This document shows positions 57,509 through 64,000 of a stretch of DNA of 64,000 nucleotides, piece by piece. The first letter of the stretch is position 1, and every line of letters begins with the position of its first letter. The translations under genes were made by a program, and so were the position numbers. The notes under the pieces are model-generated. The model had not been told where the DNA came from, ran no database searches, and saw only the letters and a program-made list of their open reading frames with translations. Origin of the DNA: Caulobacteraceae bacterium UBA3198 (GTDB lineage Bacteria > Pseudomonadota > Alphaproteobacteria > Caulobacterales > Caulobacteraceae); the NCBI GenBank assembly GCA_002363865.1, contig DEWY01000015.1:310001-374000 (forward strand), in the 5' to 3' direction.

Positions 57509-58264
57509 ATGCTGAACCGACGCCGATTTCGCGCCCTGACAAGCCTCGCCGCCGCCTTGATCGCTGCGGGCTGTGGCGGCGTGCGCGCCATGCCGGGCGC
57601 CGATCGTGTGGGCCTCGCGCCCCCGGCGCACGAGGCCCGGTTTGCGAACATTCCCTACGCCCGGTGGACCGAGGACGAGCCGGCCTATCGATTCTATCCT
57701 GGCGATGAGATCGAGGTGGCCGTTCCCTCGGCGCCAGAACTGACCAAGACGGTCACGGTGCAGCCGGATGGGCGCATCACAGTGCCCCTGATCCCGCCGG
57801 TGATGGCGGCGGATCGGACGACCCTGCAGTTGGAGGCGGCCCTGTCGAGGGCCTACGGGGCGCATCTTCTGCGCCCTGAGGTGTTCGTGACGGCCAAGGC
57901 CGCGCCATTGAAGGTCTTTGTCGGCGGCGAGGTGGGCGCGCCAGGGATCTATGACATGCAGGGCGACGCTGACGCCCTGCGGGCGGTGATCCAGGCCGGC
58001 GGGTTCCGTCCCACGGCCGATCGCAGCAAGGTCATCATCATACGGCGCGGGTCTGATGGTCAGGGCATGATGCGAACCGCGGACCTGTTGGCCGGCCTGA
58101 GACAGCCGACCATGGATCTGGTGCCCCTGCGGCGCTTCGACATCGTCTATGTGCCGCGCAGCGGGGTGGCCAACGCCGGGCTGTTCGTCCAGCAGTATTT
58201 CCGGGACCTGTCGCCGATCCAGTTCGGGTTCAGCTACGCCCTGGGCGAAACGGGCGTGAACTGA
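57509..58264 (+). CDS. hfsD: Outer-membrane polysaccharide export lipoprotein (HfsD-like, Wza)
   Basis: 251 residues from ATG 57509; the frame upstream runs antisense through hfsA. The signal ends in LIAAGC (lipidated Cys21). Poly_export domain: YRFYPGDEIEVAV, KTVTVQPDGRITVPLIPPVM, then a SLBB-type beta-grasp domain (KVFVGGEVGAPGIYDMQGDA). It forms the outer-membrane channel for holdfast polysaccharide. Shorter than E. coli Wza, as expected for HfsD-type proteins. Confidence 0.87.
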   Translation: MLNRRRFRALTSLAAALIAAGCGGVRAMPGADRVGLAPPAHEARFANIPYARWTEDEPAYRFYPGDEIEVAVPSAPELTKTVTVQPDGRITVPLIPPVMAADRTTLQLEAALSRAYGAHLLRPEVFVTAKAAPLKVFVGGEVGAPGIYDMQGDADALRAVIQAGGFRPTADRSKVIIIRRGSDGQGMMRTADLLAGLRQPTMDLVPLRRFDIVYVPRSGVANAGLFVQQYFRDLSPIQFGFSYALGETGVN

Positions 58265-58280
58265 AGCCGGCGAAAGCGGC

Positions 58281-58556
58281 TCAGCCCTGGGCCAGCCACT
58301 CGCGGGCGGCGCGTTGGGCCTCGGCCACGTCTTCGGACGCCATCTCCTGCGACAGCTCCTTGCGGTAGACCTTGGCCTCGATCGAGCCCTTCATGGCCGC
58401 CAGGTTGAACAGCATGTGCGCCGACACATAATCGAGCGGCGCGCCGCCCTGTCCGGTTGAATAGAGCATGCCCAGCCGGAACAGTTCGTCACCCGAGGCT
58501 TCGGGGCCCGGCAGGGGAAGGCCTTCGGCTTGTCCCACTTCCACGTTCGCAAACAT
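58281..58556 (-). CDS. Small Sel1/TPR-like protein
   Basis: 91 residues from ATG 58556 with GAGGA upstream; ATGs at 58616 and 58685 are in frame and would lengthen it. One Sel1-like helical pair is visible (DELFRLGMLYSTGQGG...DYVSAHMLFNLAAMKG), followed by an acidic helix (EDVAEAQRAAREWLAQG). Such small proteins probably mediate protein contacts; the partner is unknown. Convergent with hfsD, with a short AGCCG/CGGCT hairpin between the stops. Confidence 0.75.
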   Translation of the reverse strand: MFANVEVGQAEGLPLPGPEASGDELFRLGMLYSTGQGGAPLDYVSAHMLFNLAAMKGSIEAKVYRKELSQEMASEDVAEAQRAAREWLAQG

Positions 58557-58902
58557 GACTTTCGCGTCCTCATCCAGCGGCGGGCGGCGTTCTGACGTCC
58601 CTGCTCCGCTATCCATGCAGCTACAAAAGTCGAGATCGGCTGAACATATGGTTAAGTCCGAAAAGAAGCCGAATTCATGCGACATTCTGGCAGACTACAG
58701 ACTGCTTACTACTGCGAAACCTTTGTCTACACGGCCTTAACAGACGCTCGTGCGACTCCCGTCCCATGGCGCCCCATTGACGCCCCAGGCGTTAATCCTG
58801 ACCGAGCCGTTCAGGTTGGGTTCAGGGCGCCAAGGGGATGGTGTCGGGATCGGGGGATGTGGCGGCCCGCTCTGGCGGGCCCGCAGAAAACGGAGACGTA
58901 GA
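58557..58902. other. Intergenic region between Sel1-like and RcnB-like genes
   Basis: About 346 bases. The part 58620-58745 is notably richer in A/T than the surroundings and probably holds the divergent promoters, but no box can be named with confidence. If the longer Sel1-like start at 58685 is used, the gap shrinks to about 215 bases. Confidence 0.45.
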
Positions 58903-59406
58903 ATGAGACGTCTGATCTTGAGTCTTGCGGCCATCGCCGCTGTTGCGGGCCCCATTGCGGCGTCGGCCACGGCGGCCCAGGCCCAATCCTGGGACCGCCG
59001 GGAACATCACGCCGACCGTCGTGGGGATCGCTGGGACCGTCGCGATGACCGCCGTGACCATCGCTATGAGCGCCGCGACCATCGGTATGACAATCGCCGC
59101 TACCAGCCGCCGCGGGCCCAGTCCTGGGATCACCGCCGCTACAACGGCTACTACTACCAGAACCGCTGGGCCTATGGTCCGCCGCCGGCGGTCTATTACG
59201 GCCATCCGCAGTATCGCCCCGGCTATGTCACCTGGCGGCGGGGCGCGGTCCTGCCGCCCCATTATCGCGGCTATGTAGTCCACGACTACCACCGCTATCG
59301 CCTGCGGCCGCCGCCGCGGGGCTATGCCTGGCATCAGGTGGGCAACGACTATCTGCTCGCCGCGGTCGCCACCGGCATCATCTTCGAGATTATCAGCGGT
59401 CGCTGA
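58903..59406 (+). CDS. RcnB-family periplasmic protein
   Basis: 167 residues from ATG 58903 with CGGAG upstream. A signal peptide (MRRLILSLAAIAAVAGPIAA, cleavage near AQAQ) is followed by an Arg/Asp/His-rich stretch (RRDDRRDHRYERRDHRYDNR), Tyr/Pro-rich middle and the RcnB ending GYAWHQVGNDYLLAAVATGI. E. coli RcnB affects nickel/cobalt homeostasis; the His/Asp-rich region suggests metal binding here too. A strong terminator follows. Confidence 0.87.
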   Translation: MRRLILSLAAIAAVAGPIAASATAAQAQSWDRREHHADRRGDRWDRRDDRRDHRYERRDHRYDNRRYQPPRAQSWDHRRYNGYYYQNRWAYGPPPAVYYGHPQYRPGYVTWRRGAVLPPHYRGYVVHDYHRYRLRPPPRGYAWHQVGNDYLLAAVATGIIFEIISGR

Positions 59407-59420
59407 ATCTCCTGAACGGC

Positions 59421-59451
59421 GAGGGCCCCGGATCATCGATCCGGGGCCCTC
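59421..59451. terminator. Strong bidirectional hairpin terminator
   Basis: A perfect 14-base stem GAGGGCCCCGGATC (59421-59434) / GATCCGGGGCCCTC (59438-59451) with a 3-base loop, followed by TTCGTTCT. Lies between the convergent RcnB-like gene and gatB and can serve both. Confidence 0.85.
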
Positions 59452-59477
59452 TTCGTTCTGATAGAGTCGTCGGAGAC

Positions 59478-60971
59478 CTAGAGGCCGAGCTTGGCCTTCA
59501 GAAGTTGGTTGACCGTCCCCGGGTTGGCCTTGCCGCCGGTGGCCTTCATCACCTGACCGACAAACCAGCCAATGGCCTGGGGCTTCTCCTTCACCGACTC
59601 GGCCTGGGCCGGATTGCCGGCGATCAGGCCATCGATGATGGCTTCCAGTTCGCCGGTGTCGGAGACCTGCATCAGGCCCTGCTTTTCGACGATCTCAGCC
59701 GGCGCGCCCCCGCCGGCCCACATCCGCTCGAACACGTCCTTGGCGATCTTGGACGAAATGACCCCGTCCTCGATCAGCTTGACCAGATCGGCGATCTCAC
59801 CGGCGCTGATCGGGCTGTCTTCGATATCCAGGCTGGCGGCCGTCAGCCTGGCGGCCAGGTCATTGGTCACCCAGTTAGCCACCAGTTTGGCGTCGCGACC
59901 CTTGGCGGCGGCTTCGAAGAAGTCGGCCCGGGCCTGATCGCCCACCAGCACGCCGGCGTCATAGGCCGACAGGCCATACTGGCTCTGCAGCCGCGCCTTC
60001 TTCGGATCGGGCAGCTCGGGCAGGCTGTCCTCGATCGCCTTCACCCAGGCCTCGTCCAGCACCAGCGGCAGGAGGTCCGGATCAGGGAAGTAGCGATAGT
60101 CGTGCGCCTCTTCCTTGGAGCGCATGGAGCGGGTCTCGCCCTTGCCGGGATCGAAAAGCCTAGTCTCCTGGTCGATCTTGCCGCCGTCCTCCAGAATCTC
60201 GATCTGCCGCCGGGCCTCATATTCGATGGCCTGCTGGATGAAGCGGTAGGAGTTGACGTTCTTGATCTCGCAGCGGGTGCCCAGATGGCTGAAGTCGCCT
60301 GTGGCGCGGAACTTCTCATAGGCGCCGGGACGACAGACCGAGACGTTCACATCGGCCCGCAGATTGCCCTTCTCCATGTCCCCGTCGCAGGTGCCCAGAT
60401 AGACGAGGATGGTCCGTAGCTTCTTCACATAGGCCGCGGCTTCCGGCGCGCTGCGCATGTCCGGGCGCGAGACGATCTCCATCAGGGCGGTGCCCGAACG
60501 ATTGAGGTCCACATAGGTGGAGTCCGGATCCTGGTCGTGCAGCGACTTGCCCGCGTCCTGCTCCAGGTGCAGCCGCTCGATACGCACAGTGATGGTCTCG
60601 CCGTCGTCCAGCTCCACCAGGACCTCGCCCTCGCCGACGATGGGCTCCTTGAACTGGCTGATCTGATAACCCTGGGGCAGGTCTGGATAGAAATAGTTCT
60701 TCCGGTCGAAGGTGGACTTCAGATTGATCTGCGCCTTGAGGCCCAGCCCCGTGCGCACCGCCTGTTCCACGCAGCGGCGATTGATCACCGGCAGCATGCC
60801 GGGCATGGCGGCGTCCACCAGACTGACCTGCGCGTTGGGCCCGGCGCCGAAGCCGACGGCCGCCCCGGAGAAGAGCTTGGCGTTCGAGGCGACCTGGGCG
60901 TGGACTTCCAGCCCCAGGACCAACTCCCAGGGGCCGGTGCGACCCTGGATCAACTTGGTGTTCTCAGTCAT
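59478..60971 (-). CDS. gatB: Asp-tRNA(Asn)/Glu-tRNA(Gln) amidotransferase subunit B
   Basis: 497 residues. The GatB catalytic cradle has ELVLGLEVHAQVASNAKLFS, LPQGYQISQFKEPI, DLNRSGTALMEIVSRPD and KNVNSYRFIQQAI. A helical linker and the YqeY/GatB tail domain (MKATGGKANPGTVNQLLK) follow. It binds the mis-acylated tRNA and phosphorylates the acid before amidation. Separated from gatA-gatC by one small gene in opposite orientation. Confidence 0.97.
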   Translation of the reverse strand: MTENTKLIQGRTGPWELVLGLEVHAQVASNAKLFSGAAVGFGAGPNAQVSLVDAAMPGMLPVINRRCVEQAVRTGLGLKAQINLKSTFDRKNYFYPDLPQGYQISQFKEPIVGEGEVLVELDDGETITVRIERLHLEQDAGKSLHDQDPDSTYVDLNRSGTALMEIVSRPDMRSAPEAAAYVKKLRTILVYLGTCDGDMEKGNLRADVNVSVCRPGAYEKFRATGDFSHLGTRCEIKNVNSYRFIQQAIEYEARRQIEILEDGGKIDQETRLFDPGKGETRSMRSKEEAHDYRYFPDPDLLPLVLDEAWVKAIEDSLPELPDPKKARLQSQYGLSAYDAGVLVGDQARADFFEAAAKGRDAKLVANWVTNDLAARLTAASLDIEDSPISAGEIADLVKLIEDGVISSKIAKDVFERMWAGGGAPAEIVEKQGLMQVSDTGELEAIIDGLIAGNPAQAESVKEKPQAIGWFVGQVMKATGGKANPGTVNQLLKAKLGL

Positions 60972-61094
60972 GCGTTCTTCCTAATCCCAGCCGCCGCCCT
61001 GCGGAAGCGGCCAAGTTAAACCCCTTGCGAAACGCCCGCGCCTGCCGCTCACTCCGCCTCGGCAACAACGCCGTTCCAGGGAGGAACTCCATCC

Positions 61095-61379
61095 ATGCGC
61101 AAGGCTCTTATGACGGGCGCCCTCGCCCTTTCGCTGACGCTCGCCGCCGTCTCCGGCGCCGCAGCCTCCACCCTCAGCATTGAATCCCATTCCGTCGCCG
61201 AACTGGTCGCCGACGAAAAGGCCAAGGCCGTGCTGGAGAAGCACATCCCCGGCATCAGCACCCATCCCTCCTACGACATGTTCAAGGGCATGACGCTGGT
61301 GGAGCTGAAGCCCTTCTCCGAAGGCCTGATCACCGACGACACCCTGGCGGCCATCAAGAGCGAACTGGCCACCGACTGA
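61095..61379 (+). CDS. Small exported protein, unknown function
   Basis: 94 residues from ATG 61095. It has a signal peptide (MRKALMTGALALSLTLAAVS, cleavage near AAAS) and a compact helical domain: SVAELVADEKAKAVLEKHIP, GISTHPSYDMFKGMTLVEL and TDDTLAAIKSELATD. I have a vague memory of similar short domains at the ends of some secreted hydrolases, but I cannot name a family. Divergent from gatB; followed by a hairpin shared with convergent gatA. Confidence 0.7.
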   Translation: MRKALMTGALALSLTLAAVSGAAASTLSIESHSVAELVADEKAKAVLEKHIPGISTHPSYDMFKGMTLVELKPFSEGLITDDTLAAIKSELATD

Positions 61380-61392
61380 GCCCCGGCGTAAC

Positions 61393-61430
61393 CGCTTCCG
61401 TCCGGCGCCTCAGTTGGCCGGACGGAGGCG
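61393..61430. terminator. Bidirectional hairpin between the small exported gene and gatA
   Basis: CGCTTCCGTCCGGC (61393-61406) pairs with GCCGGACGGAGGCG (61417-61430), with one mismatched (G-T) pair and a 10-base loop, between convergent genes. There is no T tract. Confidence 0.6.
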
Positions 61431-61431
61431 C

Positions 61432-62904
61432 CTACCACCAGCGGTCGGGACGCGCGGTGAAGCCCGCCGCCTGTTCGATCACCCCGCCGAGGGAGAACAG
61501 CGAGCCCTCGTCCAGGGCCCGGCCGATCAGCTGAAGGCCCAGCGGCAGCCCCTTGGCGTCGACGCCGGCCGGCACGCTCATCCCCGGCAGACCAGCCAGG
61601 TTCACCGTCACGGTGAAGATGTCGTTGAGGTACATGGCCACCGGATCATCGGCGTTCTCCCCCAGGGGGAAGGCGGCCGAGGGCGCCGTTGGCGTCAACA
61701 GGGCGTCGACCTTCTCGAAGGCCTGATCGAAGTCGTCGGCGATGCGCCGGCGGACCTTCTGGGCCTTGAGGTAATAGGCGTCGTAATAGCCGGCCGACAG
61801 CACATAGGTGCCGATCAGAATGCGCCGCTTGACCTCTTCGCCGAAGCCCGCCGCGCGGGTCTGTTCATAGGTCTCGGTCAGGTTGGCGCCGTCCACTCGC
61901 AGGCCGTAGCGCATGCCGTCATAGCGGGCGAGGTTGGACGAGGCCTCGGCCGGGGCGACGATGTAATAGGCCGGCAGGGCGTATTTGGTGTGCGGCAGGG
62001 ACACCTCGACGATCTCGCAGCCGGCCTCCTTCAGCCAGGCGACGCCCTGCTCCCAGAGTTGCTCGATCTCGGCGGGCATGCCCTCGACCCGGTATTCCTT
62101 GGGGATGCCCACCCGCATGCCCTTCACCGACTTGCCCACGAAGCTGGCGAAGTCGGGGACGGCCACGTCCAGACTGGTGGAGTCGCGGGCGTCGTGTCCA
62201 GCCATGGAGGTCAGCAGCAGGGCGGCGTCCTCCACCGTCCGGGCGATCGGGCCGGCCTGATCCAGGGACGAGGCGAAGGCCACCACGCCCCAGCGCGAAC
62301 AGCGGCCATAGGTCGGTTTGATACCCACCGTGCCGGTCAGGGCCGCGGGCTGACGGATGGAGCCGCCGGTGTCGGTAGCCGTAGCGCCGAGGCAGAGCTG
62401 AGCAGCGACCGCGGCGGCCGAGCCGCCGGACGAGCCGCCCGGCGTCAGCGCCGTGGTCTCGCCCGACGCACGCCAGGGATTGATCACCGGGCCAAAGGCG
62501 CTGGTCTCGTTGGACGAGCCCATGGCGAACTCATCCATATTGAGCTTGCCGAGCATCACCGCCCCGTCCCGCCACAGATTGGCGGTGACGCTGGACTCAT
62601 AGGTCGGCTGGAAATTGCCAAGGATCTTGGAGCAGGCCGTCGAGCGAACGCCCTCGGTGCAGAACAGGTCCTTGATCCCCAGGGGCGCGCCGTCCAGGGC
62701 GCCGGCCTGGCCCCGCGCGCGGCGCGCGTCGCTGGCCTGCGCCATGGCAAGCGCCTTGTCCGGCGTCTCCAGCACATAGGCGTTCAGCGCCTTGGCCGAC
62801 TCCACCGCCTCGATATGGACCTGGGTCAGCTCCACGGCGGAAAAGGCCTTGGTTTCGAGGCCTTCAAGGGCGGACTTGAGGGTGAGCTTGGTCAGGTCGC
62901 TCAT
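61432..62904 (-). CDS. gatA: Asp-tRNA(Asn)/Glu-tRNA(Gln) amidotransferase subunit A
   Basis: 490 residues. Amidase-signature enzyme: catalytic Lys in LGIKDLFC, cis-Ser and nucleophile Ser in TPGGSSGGSAAAVAAQ, and TDTGGSIRQPAALTG. It releases ammonia from glutamine and passes it to GatB. ATG 62904 follows directly after the gatC stop, so gatC and gatA are translated in tandem. Confidence 0.97.
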   Translation of the reverse strand: MSDLTKLTLKSALEGLETKAFSAVELTQVHIEAVESAKALNAYVLETPDKALAMAQASDARRARGQAGALDGAPLGIKDLFCTEGVRSTACSKILGNFQPTYESSVTANLWRDGAVMLGKLNMDEFAMGSSNETSAFGPVINPWRASGETTALTPGGSSGGSAAAVAAQLCLGATATDTGGSIRQPAALTGTVGIKPTYGRCSRWGVVAFASSLDQAGPIARTVEDAALLLTSMAGHDARDSTSLDVAVPDFASFVGKSVKGMRVGIPKEYRVEGMPAEIEQLWEQGVAWLKEAGCEIVEVSLPHTKYALPAYYIVAPAEASSNLARYDGMRYGLRVDGANLTETYEQTRAAGFGEEVKRRILIGTYVLSAGYYDAYYLKAQKVRRRIADDFDQAFEKVDALLTPTAPSAAFPLGENADDPVAMYLNDIFTVTVNLAGLPGMSVPAGVDAKGLPLGLQLIGRALDEGSLFSLGGVIEQAAGFTARPDRWW

Positions 62905-63192
62905 CTATTCCACCACCTTGGGGACAACGAAGAAGTCCTTGGCCGCCTTGGGCGCATTGGCCAGCACCTTGGCCGGGTCGCCACCCTCGGTGACCACGTC
63001 CTCGCGCATGGGCAGTCCCTGGTGAACCACCGAGGTCATGGGCTCGACCCCGTCGGTGTCCACCTCGTTCAGCATCTCGATCCAGGTCAGGATGCCGTTG
63101 AGCTCCTGGGCCAGGGGCTCGATGCGCGCTTCGGGTTCGGCGATGCGCGCCAGCTTGGCGACCTTGCGCACGGTCGCCGCGTCGATGGCCAT
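62905..63192 (-). CDS. gatC: Asp-tRNA(Asn)/Glu-tRNA(Gln) amidotransferase subunit C
   Basis: 95 residues from ATG 63192 (MAIDAATVRKVAKLARI), the standard GatC length; the longer frame to 63273 is not conserved. It wraps around the GatA-GatB interface and stabilises the complex. Contains the family patterns LAQELNGILTWIEMLNEVDT and PKAAKDFFVVPKVVE. Confidence 0.96.
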   Translation of the reverse strand: MAIDAATVRKVAKLARIAEPEARIEPLAQELNGILTWIEMLNEVDTDGVEPMTSVVHQGLPMREDVVTEGGDPAKVLANAPKAAKDFFVVPKVVE

Positions 63193-63302
63193 GGGGGCCT
63201 CCTTGCAATCTGACCCGTGGGTTAGCCGTGCGACGCCACCTTTGACAAGCCGCGCGCAACGCAATCCCGTCACGCTCGTCAGTCTGCCGCCGCCCGTGGG
63301 CC

Positions 63303-64000
63303 CTATACAGCCACGCCCTCGGCCAGCCAGGCGGCGGCCTGGGACCCCAGTTCGGCCTGCGCGCGCGCCTCATAGGCGGCGATATCGGCCGGCGTCAGCA
63401 CATCGCGCCAGCGGCCGTTCACCCCCTTGTTGATGAAGGTCTGGGCGCCGCCCTCGAAGATCGCCCCGCCGAGCGGCGCCACATTCTCCGCATGGGCCTT
63501 CATCCAGTCGAAGGAGCAGTGCTCCAGGATCTGCGGCCAGCGGTCCTCGGGGATGTCGCAATCGAGGAAGGCGGCGATTTTGCGCATCTCGCCTTCCAGG
63601 TCCTGCTTCAGGTCATTGAAGTGGACGAGCTTGACATTGGGCAGGTCGCGGATCGCCCACCAGCTGGCGATATTCTCCCAATAGGCCCAGAAGGGCGCGC
63701 CATCCTGCTCGAGCCAGGTGAGGAAGTAGCGGCGGATGTCGGGATCCGGCCGCCCGATCGGCGGACCAACCCGGCCCGGCGTGTCGTTCATCGCGTCGTA
63801 CCAGAGCTGATTGGCCCCGGCATGATGGTTGTAGAGGCTCCAGACCACGTCGCGGCCATCCCGGCCGATATAGAGATACTTGGCCTTGGGCGAAAAATTG
63901 AGCGCATCCACCGGCAGGTGGGTCTTCATGATCCGCCGGTGGGACTGCGCTTCCAGAATCTCTGGAAGATTCGGCGGCATGACCCGCAGGTCCACCCACG
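63303..64000 (-). CDS. Sulfotransferase-domain protein, N-terminus cut by window edge
   Basis: C-terminal 230 or so residues; the frame runs off the window end, so the N-terminal PAPS-binding loop is not visible. Seen are RRIMKTHLPVDAL, KYLYIGRDGRDVVWSLYNHH (the 3'-phosphate-binding Arg/Ser segment), VKLVHFNDLKQDLEGEMRKI and a late KGVNGRWRDVL (the RKGxxGDW-type PAPS motif). This is the SULT1 type cytosolic sulfotransferase fold; the acceptor is unknown. About 110 bases upstream of gatC on the same strand. Confidence 0.85.
   Translation of the reverse strand, partial: WVDLRVMPPNLPEILEAQSHRRIMKTHLPVDALNFSPKAKYLYIGRDGRDVVWSLYNHHAGANQLWYDAMNDTPGRVGPPIGRPDPDIRRYFLTWLEQDGAPFWAYWENIASWWAIRDLPNVKLVHFNDLKQDLEGEMRKIAAFLDCDIPEDRWPQILEHCSFDWMKAHAENVAPLGGAIFEGGAQTFINKGVNGRWRDVLTPADIAAYEARAQAELGSQAAAWLAEGVAV

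Noticed and set aside
1..64000. CRISPR arrays, insertion sequences, prophage or integrase genes
   Set aside because: No regularly spaced direct repeats, transposase DDE motifs or integrase tyrosine motifs were found; the only tandem repeats are within the CVNH-like coding sequence.

Overview
The window looks like chromosomal DNA from a member of the Caulobacteraceae (a Caulobacter or Phenylobacterium type). Three things suggest this. It has a high-GC, tightly packed layout with many ATGA, GTGA and TTGA start/stop overlaps. It has the alphaproteobacterial housekeeping order folK, rpoZ, spoT/rel, pyrE, pdxJ, acpS, lepB, rnc, era, recO, parC. It also has a block whose composition and order match, from memory, the Caulobacter holdfast genes hfsE-F-G-H and hfsC-B-A/hfsD. 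I see no transposase, integrase, prophage or CRISPR array. One tRNA gene is present, tRNA-Ser(GCU).

Layout. 0-4 kb: a degenerate relative of the B12-dependent ribonucleotide reductase, then two exported pentapeptide-repeat paralogues. 4-9.6 kb: aspS, a beta-lactamase-fold esterase and parC. 9.6-19.6 kb: the conserved RNA processing, protein export, cofactor, nucleotide and stringent-response block, read on the minus strand. Two unrecognised membrane-associated genes (18.0-19.0 kb) sit between folK and rpoZ. 19.6-27.8 kb: NYN protein, family-5 type uracil-DNA glycosylase, acetyltransferase, smpB, dapA, lytic transglycosylase, TetR regulator and two RNA methyltransferases. 27.8-34.6 kb: hrpB helicase, a sodium symporter, an MBL hydrolase and a two-component system.

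34.8-39.0 kb is a stress block: a KGG stress protein, a single-gene EgtB-EgtD fusion for ergothioneine, an ECF15/EcfG-type sigma factor, a small acidic protein and a DedA protein. The fusion gene and the sigma gene diverge, and each has an exact GGAAC-N17-CGTT promoter, so the sigma factor probably drives both itself and ergothioneine synthesis. 39.0-45.9 kb is a six-gene operon: GMC dehydrogenase, three TIM-barrel isomerases/epimerases, a Gfo/Idh oxidoreductase and a GPH-type symporter. It resembles 3-keto-sugar (glycoside) catabolic systems. Next come a secreted CVNH-lectin protein with four tandem repeats and the tRNA.

48.0-58.3 kb is the holdfast-type polysaccharide locus: initiating phosphotransferase, flippase, glycosyltransferase and deacetylase on the plus strand; polymerase, ATPase and chain-length protein on the minus strand with rsgA attached; and a divergent outer-membrane export lipoprotein. 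58.3-64 kb: a Sel1-like protein, an RcnB-like protein, gatB, a small exported protein, gatA-gatC and a sulfotransferase cut by the window edge. AspRS carries a residue associated with non-discriminating enzymes. Together with GatCAB it fits indirect synthesis of Asn-tRNA.

Most promising for novelty: the apparently catalytically dead NrdJ paralogue, the EgtB-EgtD fusion under back-to-back EcfG promoters, the 3-keto-sugar operon, and the CVNH-repeat protein.
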